DNA from: Chloroflexota bacterium
GTDB taxonomy: Bacteria > Chloroflexota > Anaerolineae > Anaerolineales > Villigracilaceae
Reading direction: 5' to 3'
DNA length: 64,000 nt
NCBI GenBank assembly: GCA_016219545.1
Contig: JACRMH010000048.1
Location: 62,001-126,000, forward strand
Shown here: piece after piece, positions 40,491 through 49,080 of the stretch
Numbering within the stretch: the first letter of the stretch is position 1
Layout of the letters: each line of letters begins with the position of its first letter
Notes under the pieces: generated by a model
Told to the model about the DNA's origin: nothing
Seen by the model: the letters and a program-made list of their open reading frames with translations, nothing else
Databases searched by the model: none
Made by a program: the position numbers and the translations under genes

Positions 40491-42401
40491 TCAAGGTTTG
40501 AGATATTTCGTGAAGAAATCCGTGATCGCATTATAGCAAGTGACACGGTTTTCATACTTCAAGACATCGTGACCTTCATCCTCGAAGATCAGCAATTCCA
40601 TCTCCTTGCCCTTTGCTTTCAATTGTTTGACAAGGTCTTCAGACTCAGCCGCAACCACACGCGGATCGTTACGCCCTTGGATCACTAACATCGGCGCGGA
40701 CATGTTATGCAAATGAGTCTTTGGTGAACGCTGAATCAGATCCGCTTTTTCCTCAGGGATGGCAGAGTCGCCAATTGCAATCTTGAAATATGGCTTCCAG
40801 GTTTCAGGAATGCGCTCCGAGAAAGTCAACAAGTCGTAGGGACCGAACATATCGCAGGAGGCCTGCCACAGGTCAGGGTGAAGACCGGCTTGCATCAGGG
40901 TCATATAACCGCCATAGGAACGTCCGACAACAGCCGCGCGTTTCACATCCACCCGTTTATCTTTTGGCAGAACCTTCGTCATCGCATGGACGTGATCGAG
41001 GCGATCCTTTCCGCCCCAGTCGCGGTCAACATGCTTGACGTAAGAAAGACCGTAACCGGTCGAACCGCGCACATTCGGCACGAAGACAGCAAATCCGCGC
41101 AGGGTGAGGAATTGAATGAGCGGCATGGAGAACCATGCGAAGTCCGGGCGTTCCTGTCCCTGCGGGCCGCCATGAATGTAATACACCAGCGGGCGCGGGC
41201 CTTTGAACCCAAGTTGCTTGGAAGGAAGGTAAAGGCGCGCCGAAACCCGCAAGCCATCATGTGATTTATAAGAAGCATCTTCGCCTTTTGAAAGATAGGC
41301 GTCGTCGATTCCTAAAATCCTTTCGCTGGTATGCAGGGCAAGGTCAGTGCGTTTATTGCCTTCGATGGTATAGATTTGCGTCGGTGACGTGGCGGTGGAA
41401 AACGAAAAAGTAAATACATCTTCTTTAGCGTCATAATCCATATGCTCCAACATACCGCCATCAAATGGAGCCTGCCCCACCAAAGCATATTTGAGATTCA
41501 TGAGAAGTTTTGCTTCATCGAAAATCCCTTCGTATGCCCAGGAGCAGCCGTCTATGTTGTACGTCACGAGGTAGCGGTTATCTTTAAGATGGGTAATATT
41601 TTCCATCTCGCCCACACCTTCGTGAACCACGCCCTTCAATTTCACCGGTTGGATAACGCCCGGCTTCTTTAGATCTATATAACCAAGCCCAAAGGTATCC
41701 TCAAAAACCGCACAAGTTACAATGACGCCTTTTCCGCTCGGAGAAAACACGGCGCCGCCAAGCCCGTTCAACGGGACTTGTTCGCCGGGCTTGCGGTCTT
41801 CCAATGCTTTGCCGTATAGCAGGGTTTGTTTTCCCTTTTCTGATAAATACAGAACGCTATCGCCCACTGAATACCCAGTGCCGAGCAAAAGCCGGCTGTG
41901 ACTGGCATTGTGGTCTGACACACCATATCCCCATTCGCTTTCTGCGATCTTGGTCAACTTGCCGGTCTTGAGATCAGCGCGGTATGTTTCCTGCAAGGGC
42001 ACGTCACGGCGTTCAGCGAGCATGTAAACAATTGCCTTCTCACGGTCACATTCGCCCAAGTGAACCCGATACTCTTTAAAGAAATTACTGAAAGCAGGTT
42101 CGGGGAATCCGCCATCCAGCGGAATTAACATCGGCTGATAATTTTCATCGCCATCCTGATCGATCATCACAAGGATTTTGTCAAGTTCGGGGAAGGCATA
42201 AAATGAATGTCCGCCAATGAGATGCGGGTTCTGCAAAGAAATGTTCGGCGGCAGAAGCGGCTCAGGCACACTGCCGCCAAAGTACATGGCATACAGACTT
42301 AAATGCCCGGAAAGATTGCTCAGGAAGAAAATCCGTTCATCCGCAAATTGAGGCACAACAAACAAACGGGCCGACATTAGTGATTCAACGCGATAGTTCA
42401 T
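40491..42401 (-). CDS. S9 family serine peptidase
   Basis: A 636-residue prolyl-oligopeptidase-type enzyme. The N-terminal ~370 residues form a beta-propeller (repeats such as GGAVFSPSGKGVIVTC and YGVSDHNASHSRLLLG). The C-terminal alpha/beta-hydrolase domain has PLVYYIHGGPQGQERP, the nucleophile VVGRSYGGYMTLM (Ser ~496), Asp in VIQGRNDPRVV (~578) and His in EDEGHDV (~610). No signal peptide, so it is probably cytoplasmic and works on short peptides. GAAAGGAT precedes the ATG. Confidence 0.93.
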   Translation of the reverse strand: MNYRVESLMSARLFVVPQFADERIFFLSNLSGHLSLYAMYFGGSVPEPLLPPNISLQNPHLIGGHSFYAFPELDKILVMIDQDGDENYQPMLIPLDGGFPEPAFSNFFKEYRVHLGECDREKAIVYMLAERRDVPLQETYRADLKTGKLTKIAESEWGYGVSDHNASHSRLLLGTGYSVGDSVLYLSEKGKQTLLYGKALEDRKPGEQVPLNGLGGAVFSPSGKGVIVTCAVFEDTFGLGYIDLKKPGVIQPVKLKGVVHEGVGEMENITHLKDNRYLVTYNIDGCSWAYEGIFDEAKLLMNLKYALVGQAPFDGGMLEHMDYDAKEDVFTFSFSTATSPTQIYTIEGNKRTDLALHTSERILGIDDAYLSKGEDASYKSHDGLRVSARLYLPSKQLGFKGPRPLVYYIHGGPQGQERPDFAWFSMPLIQFLTLRGFAVFVPNVRGSTGYGLSYVKHVDRDWGGKDRLDHVHAMTKVLPKDKRVDVKRAAVVGRSYGGYMTLMQAGLHPDLWQASCDMFGPYDLLTFSERIPETWKPYFKIAIGDSAIPEEKADLIQRSPKTHLHNMSAPMLVIQGRNDPRVVAAESEDLVKQLKAKGKEMELLIFEDEGHDVLKYENRVTCYNAITDFFTKYLKP

Positions 42402-42453
42402 GGGGTTATCCTTTCTTGAATGGTTTTGATCTTATCATTACGACATGTATATT

Positions 42454-43524
42454 TTAGACGATAATTCCGCCGCCGATCACTTCCTCATCAACATAGAAAA
42501 CCGCCGCCTGGCCGGATGTTACATCCCGAACAGGCGCATCAAACTTAACCGATACTTGATCCCCATCCAACGGGCTGACCAGCGCCTCAGCCTCTTTGGC
42601 CGTATAGCGTATCTTAACTTGTGCGTGGAACGGTTCACACGGCGCTTCGCCTGACATCCAATTGACATCGCGTGCGGTCAATTCTGCAAAGCCAAGCTCA
42701 TCAAGCGTACCGACGACCAAGACATTATTAGATGCCTGCTTGGTAATAACATAAAGCGGAACAGGTGAAGGGACATTCAACCCCTTGCGCTGACCGATGG
42801 TGTAATTGGGAAGTCCGTCATGTTTACCGATCACTCTTCCGTCAGTGGTCACAATTTCACCGGGACTTAATATGTCGGAGGCATTACGCTGAAGGAAACC
42901 GCGATAATCTTCACCGGCCAAAAAACACAGATCCTGAGAGTCTGCTCTCGAAGCAGTCGGCAGTCCAAAGTCCGCAGCGATGCGTCTTATTTCGGGCTTG
43001 GGAAAATCCCCCACAGGAAAAAGCGCATGAGCAAGCTGATCCTGTTTCAGGACATGCAAAACATAAGATTGGTCTTTCGAATGATCCAACGCGCGGAATA
43101 ACACAGACCGTCCATCGTCCATCGTCTTCCGTCTAACATAATGGCCGGTAGCCATAAACTCCGCCCCCAAAGCCAGGGCATGGTTCAAAAGGAAAGTCCA
43201 GCGAATTTGGCGGTTGCACAACAAACACGGATTCGGTGTTTCGCCGCGCGCATACCCATCCAAAAAATATTGAACAACAGTTTCGCGGAACACATCCTTT
43301 GCGTCAATGACATAAAAGGGAATATCAAGGATTCCGGCTACACGCCGCGCCTGTGCCATCGAATCCGGTGTGCAACAGCGATTGGACTCTTCCTTGCCCG
43401 GCTCGGACCAAAGACGCAGCATCATGCCGGTAACATCATAGCCCTGCTGTTTGAGCAGGGCCGCCGCTACCGATGAATCCACGCCGCCAGACATGGCAAC
43501 AACAACTTTTTGCTTGGTCATCAC
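42454..43524 (-). CDS. mnmA: tRNA-specific 2-thiouridylase MnmA
   Basis: Thiolates U34 of tRNA-Lys, -Glu and -Gln at carbon 2. The ~356 residues match the family. Seen: PP-loop AMSGGVDSSVAA (about 9-20), catalytic Cys in NPCLLCNRQIRW (~105), MATGHYVR, and the second Cys in DSQDLCFLAGEDYR (~205), with the C-terminal beta-barrel (VPLYVITKQ). A TATAAT box (43531-43536) lies 6 bases before GTG 43524 and 9 before ATG 43521; with no Shine-Dalgarno, a leaderless start at one of these is likely. Confidence 0.96.
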   Translation of the reverse strand: MMTKQKVVVAMSGGVDSSVAAALLKQQGYDVTGMMLRLWSEPGKEESNRCCTPDSMAQARRVAGILDIPFYVIDAKDVFRETVVQYFLDGYARGETPNPCLLCNRQIRWTFLLNHALALGAEFMATGHYVRRKTMDDGRSVLFRALDHSKDQSYVLHVLKQDQLAHALFPVGDFPKPEIRRIAADFGLPTASRADSQDLCFLAGEDYRGFLQRNASDILSPGEIVTTDGRVIGKHDGLPNYTIGQRKGLNVPSPVPLYVITKQASNNVLVVGTLDELGFAELTARDVNWMSGEAPCEPFHAQVKIRYTAKEAEALVSPLDGDQVSVKFDAPVRDVTSGQAAVFYVDEEVIGGGIIV

Positions 43525-43530
43525 TTCGTC

Positions 43531-43536
43531 ATTATA
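43531..43536 (-). promoter_or_regulatory. TATAAT box at the mnmA start
   Basis: Minus-strand TATAAT followed by GACGAA and GTGATG. The spacing predicts transcription starting at or within a few bases of the mnmA initiation codon. Confidence 0.5.
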
Positions 43537-43651
43537 CTGCCCGTTAGATAAATTTTTAGCTCGTCAAGGAAAGACTTCACATGAAATTAAGGTGAGTTGA
43601 AACGCACAGAACTGGAAATACAAGTAAAATAGCGAACGATTAACAGATAAA

Positions 43652-43683
43652 GATGACAGTCACTTATGCTGTGACTGTCATCT
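43652..43683 (+). other. Hairpin in the leader of the HAD gene
   Basis: GATGACAGTCAC and GTGACTGTCATC form a perfect 12-bp stem with loop TTATGCT, ending 10 bases before the AAGGAG of the HAD gene. There is no T-run; it may regulate translation, or be an operator (a 24-base dyad). Confidence 0.55.
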
Positions 43684-43711
43684 TATTTATGCAAGGAGTA
43701 AACAAATTTTG

Positions 43712-44497
43712 ATGAATGGGCTGAGCAAATTCAAGGCACAGGCAATTATTTTCGACAAAGACGGCACTCTCATTGATTTTGATGCGATGTGGGGCGGCTG
43801 GGTGATTTACCTCGCAGAGCAATTACATCAAACCAGCGGACTGAATGTACGCGACGCATTATGTCTTGCCATGGGGTTTGATGATGAGAACAAAAAAGTC
43901 TTAGCTCACGGGAAATTGGCGGCGACGCCCATGTCACAGCTTTACAGGCTGACTGTTGAGGTTATGCAATCTCTTGGGTTAAGTGCGGAAAGAGCGGAGC
44001 AGGCCGTTGAAACTGGCTGGTGCATTCCAGACCCAGTCATATTAGCGAAACCGTTCACTGATACGCGGGCTTTGTTTGGCAAACTTCACCATGAAGGCAT
44101 CCAGATCGCCATCGCCACCACAGATGACCGCGCTCCCACACAAGCCATGATCGAAGCCTTCGACATTGAAGAATACATATCCACCATGGTCTGCGCAGAT
44201 GATGGCATCAAGGCCAAACCCGCACCGGATATGGTCATAACCATTTGCGAAAGAATGAAAGTTGAGCCTGCAAAAGTCATGGTGGTAGGCGATACAACAG
44301 CGGACCTAAAAATGGCACACGCCGCAGGCGCAGGTTTGGTTGTGGGCGTGCTTTCAGGTGTATCCTCAGCCAGAGACCTCACTCCCTACGCAGATATTTT
44401 GATCGAGTCCGTGGATGAACTCCAGCATTATTCACTCGTCCACGAAACAACGGTCAAGCATATTCTCACAGACTTCAACCCAGACATTGCAACTTAA
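43712..44497 (+). CDS. HAD-family phosphatase (phosphoglycolate-phosphatase-like)
   Basis: A 261-residue haloacid-dehalogenase-fold hydrolase. Motif I IIFDKDGTLIDFD (nucleophile and acid/base Asp), motif II IAIATTDDRAP, motif III Lys in KAKPAPDM, motif IV VVGDTTADLKMAHAAGAG; a ~75-residue alpha-helical cap lies between I and II, as in subclass IA phosphatases. Gph-like by pattern, but specificity is not certain. ATG at 43712 lies 12 bases after AAGGAGT; a TTG three bases earlier is possible. Confidence 0.87.
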   Translation: MNGLSKFKAQAIIFDKDGTLIDFDAMWGGWVIYLAEQLHQTSGLNVRDALCLAMGFDDENKKVLAHGKLAATPMSQLYRLTVEVMQSLGLSAERAEQAVETGWCIPDPVILAKPFTDTRALFGKLHHEGIQIAIATTDDRAPTQAMIEAFDIEEYISTMVCADDGIKAKPAPDMVITICERMKVEPAKVMVVGDTTADLKMAHAAGAGLVVGVLSGVSSARDLTPYADILIESVDELQHYSLVHETTVKHILTDFNPDIAT

Positions 44498-44500
44498 ATA

Positions 44501-44540
44501 AAAAAATGTCCCCGCTTGAAAAAGCGGGGACATTTTTTTA
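44501..44540. terminator. Bidirectional terminator between HAD and VWA genes
   Basis: AAAAAATGTCCCCGCTT and AAGCGGGGACATTTTTT pair perfectly over 17 bases with loop GAAA. The converging genes end on both sides. Confidence 0.94.
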
Positions 44541-44544
44541 TTTT

Positions 44545-46173
44545 TTAATCCTTCATACGCTTCGCATCACGAACAAGACTCACAAACTCATCCATAGTTT
44601 CATCGCGGTAGAGATAGTCACCGATACGTTGCGATTCTTGATACACGTGAGTCAGAGAACTCCCTTCTGCCCAATAACTTCCCTTTAATATTTCGGCAAA
44701 CTCAGCGACGACCACGGCGCGCTGGAAGTATGGATTTGCTTCTTCAAAGCTATAAGCCATTTGGCTGGCATTGTAGTCCTGTGAAATCTCAACGATCTGA
44801 TGAGTATCCGGATCCTCCCAACGCATGTAGACAGTAGCGATCTTTCCGCTATGAACATTTGGGTGAAGTTTGATCTCATACAAAGCGGTCACAGAATGCC
44901 CCGCACCGATCTCGCCTGCATCCACCGAGTTGTCACGGAATTCATCATCTGCAACGGCACGGTTTTCATACCCAACTAAACGATACCGCAGAACAGTTTC
45001 GGGATTGAACTCAACCTGTACTTTTGCATCCAATGCAATGGTTTGTAATGTGCCGGTGATCTCATCAATGAAAAGTTTGCGGGCTTCATCGCGGTCGTCC
45101 ACGTAGGCATAGAAGCCGTTGCCGTTATCGGCGAGCTGCTCCATGAGCGTGTCGTTGTAGTTATCCATGCCAAAACCGACGGTGGTCAATGTGACGCCTT
45201 TATTAACATAACGATGCACTTCATCGAGAATGGTGTTCGCTTCAGTCTCCCCGACATTTGCCACGCCATCAGAGCAGAGGATCACCCGATTGATTCCATC
45301 CCGATTGAAGGCTTCCATGGCCATATCATAACCAAGCCTCAGCCCCGCTTCTGCATTCGTAGCGCCTTCAGTATTGAGGCTGTAAATGGCTGAGAGAATC
45401 CTGTCAGAATCAGAACCACGCGTCGGCTCAAGAACGATGCGCGCATCCGATCCATACACAACAATGCTGACCGTATCATTCCGATGCAATTGCTCAACAA
45501 GCATTTCAAGGGATTGTTTTACCAGACCGAGGCGGTTATCCATGCTCATTGAACCGGAGACATCGATCACAAAAGTGAGTGCGGCATCTTTGCGGTCTTC
45601 GTCTGCGACTTGATAGCCTTGAATGCCGACGCGCATCATATCGTAGCGCTCAGTTTCGGTGAATGGCGATGGTCCGCCATCCACGTAAATCCCAAAAGCC
45701 TGATGAGCGGGCGGGGAATCATACCCCTGGTCAAAATAGTTAATATACTCCTCTACGCGGACAGAATCTTCAGGCGGAAGATTCCCGTTATTTATATAAT
45801 TTCGCATGACCGTGTAGGAACCCGTATCCACATCCAGTGCAAAGGTGGAGAGGTTGTCATCTTCCGTATCTATGGATGGATTGACTCCATAGTTCTGGAA
45901 GAACATGTCATACGGTTGATTGTTATTGGCGGGAGATTGATGGTTTGGCAGAGATGCAGCAGTTGGCGCCTGAACGGGAGACTGGGATTGCTGCGGGGCA
46001 TATATGGGCGCTTCTGTCGCAGCCGGAGCATCATAAGGTTGTTCAAGAGATGAAGCCGGCGCTTCTGTTGCAACAGGCGCTTCTGTTGCCTTTGAAGAGG
46101 CTCCACCGCAGGCGGAAGCAAAGAGCAATATCAGTAGAACACTAAAGCCAATGGCTTTGTGTAAGGGTTTCAT
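44545..46173 (-). CDS. VWA-domain lipoprotein (YfbK-like)
   Basis: 542 residues. Lipoprotein signal with lipobox LFASAC (Cys ~22), then a ~60-residue Ala/Pro/Gln-rich linker. A DUF3520/YfbK-type module starts with FALDVDTGSYTVMRNYI and VRVEEYINYFDQGY, followed by a von Willebrand A domain with a complete metal-ion adhesion site: DVSGSMSMD (~205), Thr in TEGATNAEAGL and Asp in LCSDGVANVGE. The C-terminal ~150 residues form a beta-rich and helical YfbK domain. It probably mediates metal-dependent adhesion at the cell surface; ligand unknown. GAGGAGAAGAAA before ATG. Confidence 0.92.
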   Translation of the reverse strand: MKPLHKAIGFSVLLILLFASACGGASSKATEAPVATEAPASSLEQPYDAPAATEAPIYAPQQSQSPVQAPTAASLPNHQSPANNNQPYDMFFQNYGVNPSIDTEDDNLSTFALDVDTGSYTVMRNYINNGNLPPEDSVRVEEYINYFDQGYDSPPAHQAFGIYVDGGPSPFTETERYDMMRVGIQGYQVADEDRKDAALTFVIDVSGSMSMDNRLGLVKQSLEMLVEQLHRNDTVSIVVYGSDARIVLEPTRGSDSDRILSAIYSLNTEGATNAEAGLRLGYDMAMEAFNRDGINRVILCSDGVANVGETEANTILDEVHRYVNKGVTLTTVGFGMDNYNDTLMEQLADNGNGFYAYVDDRDEARKLFIDEITGTLQTIALDAKVQVEFNPETVLRYRLVGYENRAVADDEFRDNSVDAGEIGAGHSVTALYEIKLHPNVHSGKIATVYMRWEDPDTHQIVEISQDYNASQMAYSFEEANPYFQRAVVVAEFAEILKGSYWAEGSSLTHVYQESQRIGDYLYRDETMDEFVSLVRDAKRMKD

Positions 46174-46516
46174 TTTCTTCTCCTCTATTTAACTTTTTTA
46201 TTTTGAATAGTGACGAGTGAAGAAGTCCAGCAGGCGGCGTCCCGCTGTACTTCATATTTTTTTGATTACGCCATAGGCCCTCCTTGCATCACATGGCCAT
46301 CCCGTTGATTGCCATTATCGCTGAGTGGACGCTTCGTTTTCAAAGAAAGTTCCAGACGAAACATCTTGATGTATTGTGACACTTTCCGACATGAAAAGCA
46401 ACTTTTATTTTTGTCAGGTTTCCATAGATGGTTGCAGAGTTCACTTCTGAGTAAATTTAACTTTAACGCAATCTCACCAACTCATTAAAATAGTGCTATA
46501 GTTGCAACACCTATCC
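46174..46516. other. 343-base divergent intergenic region with hairpin
   Basis: Between the VWA gene (leftward) and the REC-GGDEF gene (rightward). A hairpin GAAGT-C-CAGC / GCTG-T-ACTTC at 46222-46253 is followed by ATATTTTTTTG, so it resembles a terminator on the plus strand, although no plus-strand gene precedes it; a small RNA is conceivable. Just before the regulator's ATG there is TGCTATAGTT, a possible -10 box. No c-di-GMP riboswitch sequence was recognised. Confidence 0.4.
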
Positions 46517-47425
46517 ATGAAGATACTCATTGTAGAAGACGAACTGATCTATAGGCGGATGGTCAAAAAGCAACTACTTGAGGCGGACCACGATATTGTA
46601 GAAGCTGAAGACGGGCGGGCCGCATGGGAATTATTTCAACGCGAGCCCTTCCAATTTGTCATTACCGATTGGATGATGCCCGGGCTGGACGGCCCGGAGT
46701 TGATCCGGAACATTCGAAAAAGCAGGCAGGAAAATTACACCTACATCATCATGCTGACCGCCATGAATGATAAAGAAAACATTGTGGTCGGGCTTGAATC
46801 CGGTGCAGACGAATATTTAACAAAACCTTTTAACAGCAGGGAATTGATCGCCCGTGTTGCCAGCGGTATGCGCATCCTCAAACTCGAAGAACAACTTATG
46901 CACGCGCGCAAACAAATGGAAGTACTAGCCATGCACGACAGCCTGACAGGATTGTTGAACCGGCGCGCCATTGATGAATACGCAGAAGGTGAGTTCAGCA
47001 GGGCTGTTCGGCAGGAACGTGCATTAAGCGTCATCATGATAGATGTAGACCATTTCAAAGGTGTCAATGACCGCTTCGGTCACAAGGTCGGTGACCGCGC
47101 TTTACAGCGCGTTGCCGGCATCCTCACCTCGGATTTGCGTGGCTATGATCGTGTCGGGCGTTGGGGAGGCGAAGAGTTCATCCTGATACTGCCCGATACC
47201 CCGCTGGACGGGGCCGCCAAAGTGGCAGAACGGCTTAGAGTCCGAACGGAGGAAATGAAAATATCATTGGAAAACGATGAACTATTTTCGATTCACATCA
47301 GCCTGGGCGTGGCTTGCAGCTGTGGGCAATTTCAATCAACCGCAAAATTAATAGATGCTGCTGATCAGGCTTTATATAAAGCAAAACAAAATGGTCGGAA
47401 TCGCGTTTGCGTTTTCGAATCGTAA
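46517..47425 (+). CDS. Response regulator with GGDEF diguanylate cyclase output
   Basis: 302 residues. REC domain 1-~120 with phospho-acceptor Asp51 in VITDWMMPGLDG, acidic pair VEDE near residue 8 and Lys in YLTKPFNSREL (~102). A coiled linker (LEEQLMHARKQMEVLA) leads to a GGDEF domain with MHDSLTGLLNRRAID and the active-site loop WGGEEF (217-221), so it should make c-di-GMP. The allosteric inhibition site RxxD is also present (RGYD, five residues before GGEEF). ATG 46517 starts the REC fold. No Shine-Dalgarno; the possible -10 box lies 12-15 bases upstream. Confidence 0.94.
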   Translation: MKILIVEDELIYRRMVKKQLLEADHDIVEAEDGRAAWELFQREPFQFVITDWMMPGLDGPELIRNIRKSRQENYTYIIMLTAMNDKENIVVGLESGADEYLTKPFNSRELIARVASGMRILKLEEQLMHARKQMEVLAMHDSLTGLLNRRAIDEYAEGEFSRAVRQERALSVIMIDVDHFKGVNDRFGHKVGDRALQRVAGILTSDLRGYDRVGRWGGEEFILILPDTPLDGAAKVAERLRVRTEEMKISLENDELFSIHISLGVACSCGQFQSTAKLIDAADQALYKAKQNGRNRVCVFES

Positions 47426-47428
47426 AAT

Positions 47429-49025
47429 ATGATGCCCTTGGCATCACAAGACAAGCATATATCAAATCTATCCGCGCTCATTTTACGACAGTAACAATGA
47501 TGGAATCGGGGACTTAAAAGGTATCATCCAAAAACTGGATTATCTTCATGAATTGGGATTCGAGACCCTTTGGGTTTCCCCGTTCTTTTCTTCGCCGCAA
47601 GCTGATCTCGGTTACGACATCTCCAACTACACTGACATATCCCCCGAATACGGTATCATGTCTGATGCCCTTAAATTAATTGAACAAGTCCATCAGCGCG
47701 GAATGAAGATCGTCTTTGACATGGTCATGAACCACACTTCCGTTGAACACGAATGGTTCAAAGAGTCGCGCACTTCGCGGGACAACCCCAAAGCAGATTG
47801 GTACCTCTGGCGCGATAAGCCCAATAACTGGAAAAGCATGACAGGCGGAAGCGGCTGGCATTATGCCAAAGAGCGCGGACAATACTATTGGTCAAGTTTT
47901 CTGCCATTTCAGCCTGACTTAAATTACCGCAATCCTGAAGTAAAAAAGAGCATGTTCGATATCGTCCGCTTCTGGCTGGGCAAGGGAGTGGACGGTTTCC
48001 GGCTGGACATCTTCAATGTCATTTATAAAGATGCCGCTTTTCGAGACAATCCGTTTTCACCTAAACTCATTCCGACTGAGGAAGATGCTTCTGGCTTTTT
48101 TCAGGAAGCAGAATACACCATGAATCAACCTGAAAGTTTCCAATTCGCCAGGGAGCTGCGAAGTGTTTGTCATGAATTCGGAGAGAAGATGCTTCTCGGA
48201 GAGGTTCAGGGGAATACAGAGACCATCAAAAACTATTTGAGTGAAAATGGACTGGGACTTATTTTCAATTTCGAGATGCTAAATTTCAAATTTACAGCGG
48301 ACTATTTCCACAGTCTCATTGAAAAGATCGAAAATGATTTCCCCGACCCCTTCATGCCGGTCTACGTCTTTAGCAACCATGACAGACGCAGAAGCATCCA
48401 CAGGCTGGGCGAGGATATTCGCAAAGCAAAGCTATTACATCTGCTCCAGTTGACCGTGAGGGGCGTGCCCTGTATGTATTACGGGGAAGAGATCGGCATG
48501 ACAGATAGCAAATTCCCATTTGGCACGGCGCTCGACCCCATTCCGCATAAATTCAAAATTGTGCCGCGCTTTCTTTTAGACGCCATTGGATTAACGATCA
48601 ACCGCGACGAAGTCCGCACGCCGATGCAATGGGACACCACAAAGCACGCCGGCTTCTCGTCAGCACAAAAGACGTGGCTGCCTGTGCACGAGAACCATAA
48701 AACGATCAATGTTGAAACTGAGAACAAAGATAAAGGCTCATTGCTTAACATGGTCCGCTAAGTGTTGAAGATTCGCAACGCAGAATCAGCATTCCGCGAA
48801 GGTTCATTGGAGTTGATAAGCAATTTTCCCAAGGAAGTGCTTGGCTATAAACGGAATTTAGGATCAGATGAATTTGTTGTTTTGTTAAATTTTGGAATGA
48901 AAGACACTGCTTTTGATTTTGAACAAGAATGCTGTATTTTCAAGCTTTCAGAAAAAGATGACATAAACAATAACAGAGTATTATTATCTGGCTATGGCGG
49001 AATGATCTTGAAAACAACCAAATAA
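47429..49025 (+). pseudogene. GH13 alpha-glucosidase, broken at both ends
   Basis: A glycoside hydrolase 13 (oligo-1,6-glucosidase/trehalose-type) gene. The main open frame 47433-48761 includes YQIYPRSFYDSNNDGIGDLKG, MVMNHTSVEHEWF, the nucleophile GFRLDIFN, the acid LLGEVQ and SNHDRRRS. It has two lesions. First, the only nearby ATG (47432) is one base out of frame with PWHHKTSIYQIYP; removing one C from ATGCCCTTGG would restore it. Second, an in-frame TAA (48759-48761) splits NMVR from VLKIRNAESAFREG, and the frame then continues unbroken to 49025 as the normal C-terminal beta domain. Translation from TTG 47553 would lose the first beta strand. Sequencing error is the alternative. Confidence 0.85.
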
Positions 49026-49067
49026 CTTTCTCTCCGTCTCACAATGTACGCATTCCCTTGCGGCTGG

Positions 49068-49073
49068 TAAAAT
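49068..49073 (+). promoter_or_regulatory. TAAAAT box 7 bases before a lipoprotein ATG
   Basis: TAAAAT, then TTCCCTC, then ATG at 49081, with no Shine-Dalgarno. It fits a leaderless transcript for the first M23 gene. Confidence 0.45.
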
Positions 49074-49080
49074 TTCCCTC

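Noticed and set aside
46300..46516. Possible c-di-GMP riboswitch upstream of the GGDEF regulator
   Set aside because: No GEMM-type conserved sequence or tetraloop-receptor pattern was recognised.
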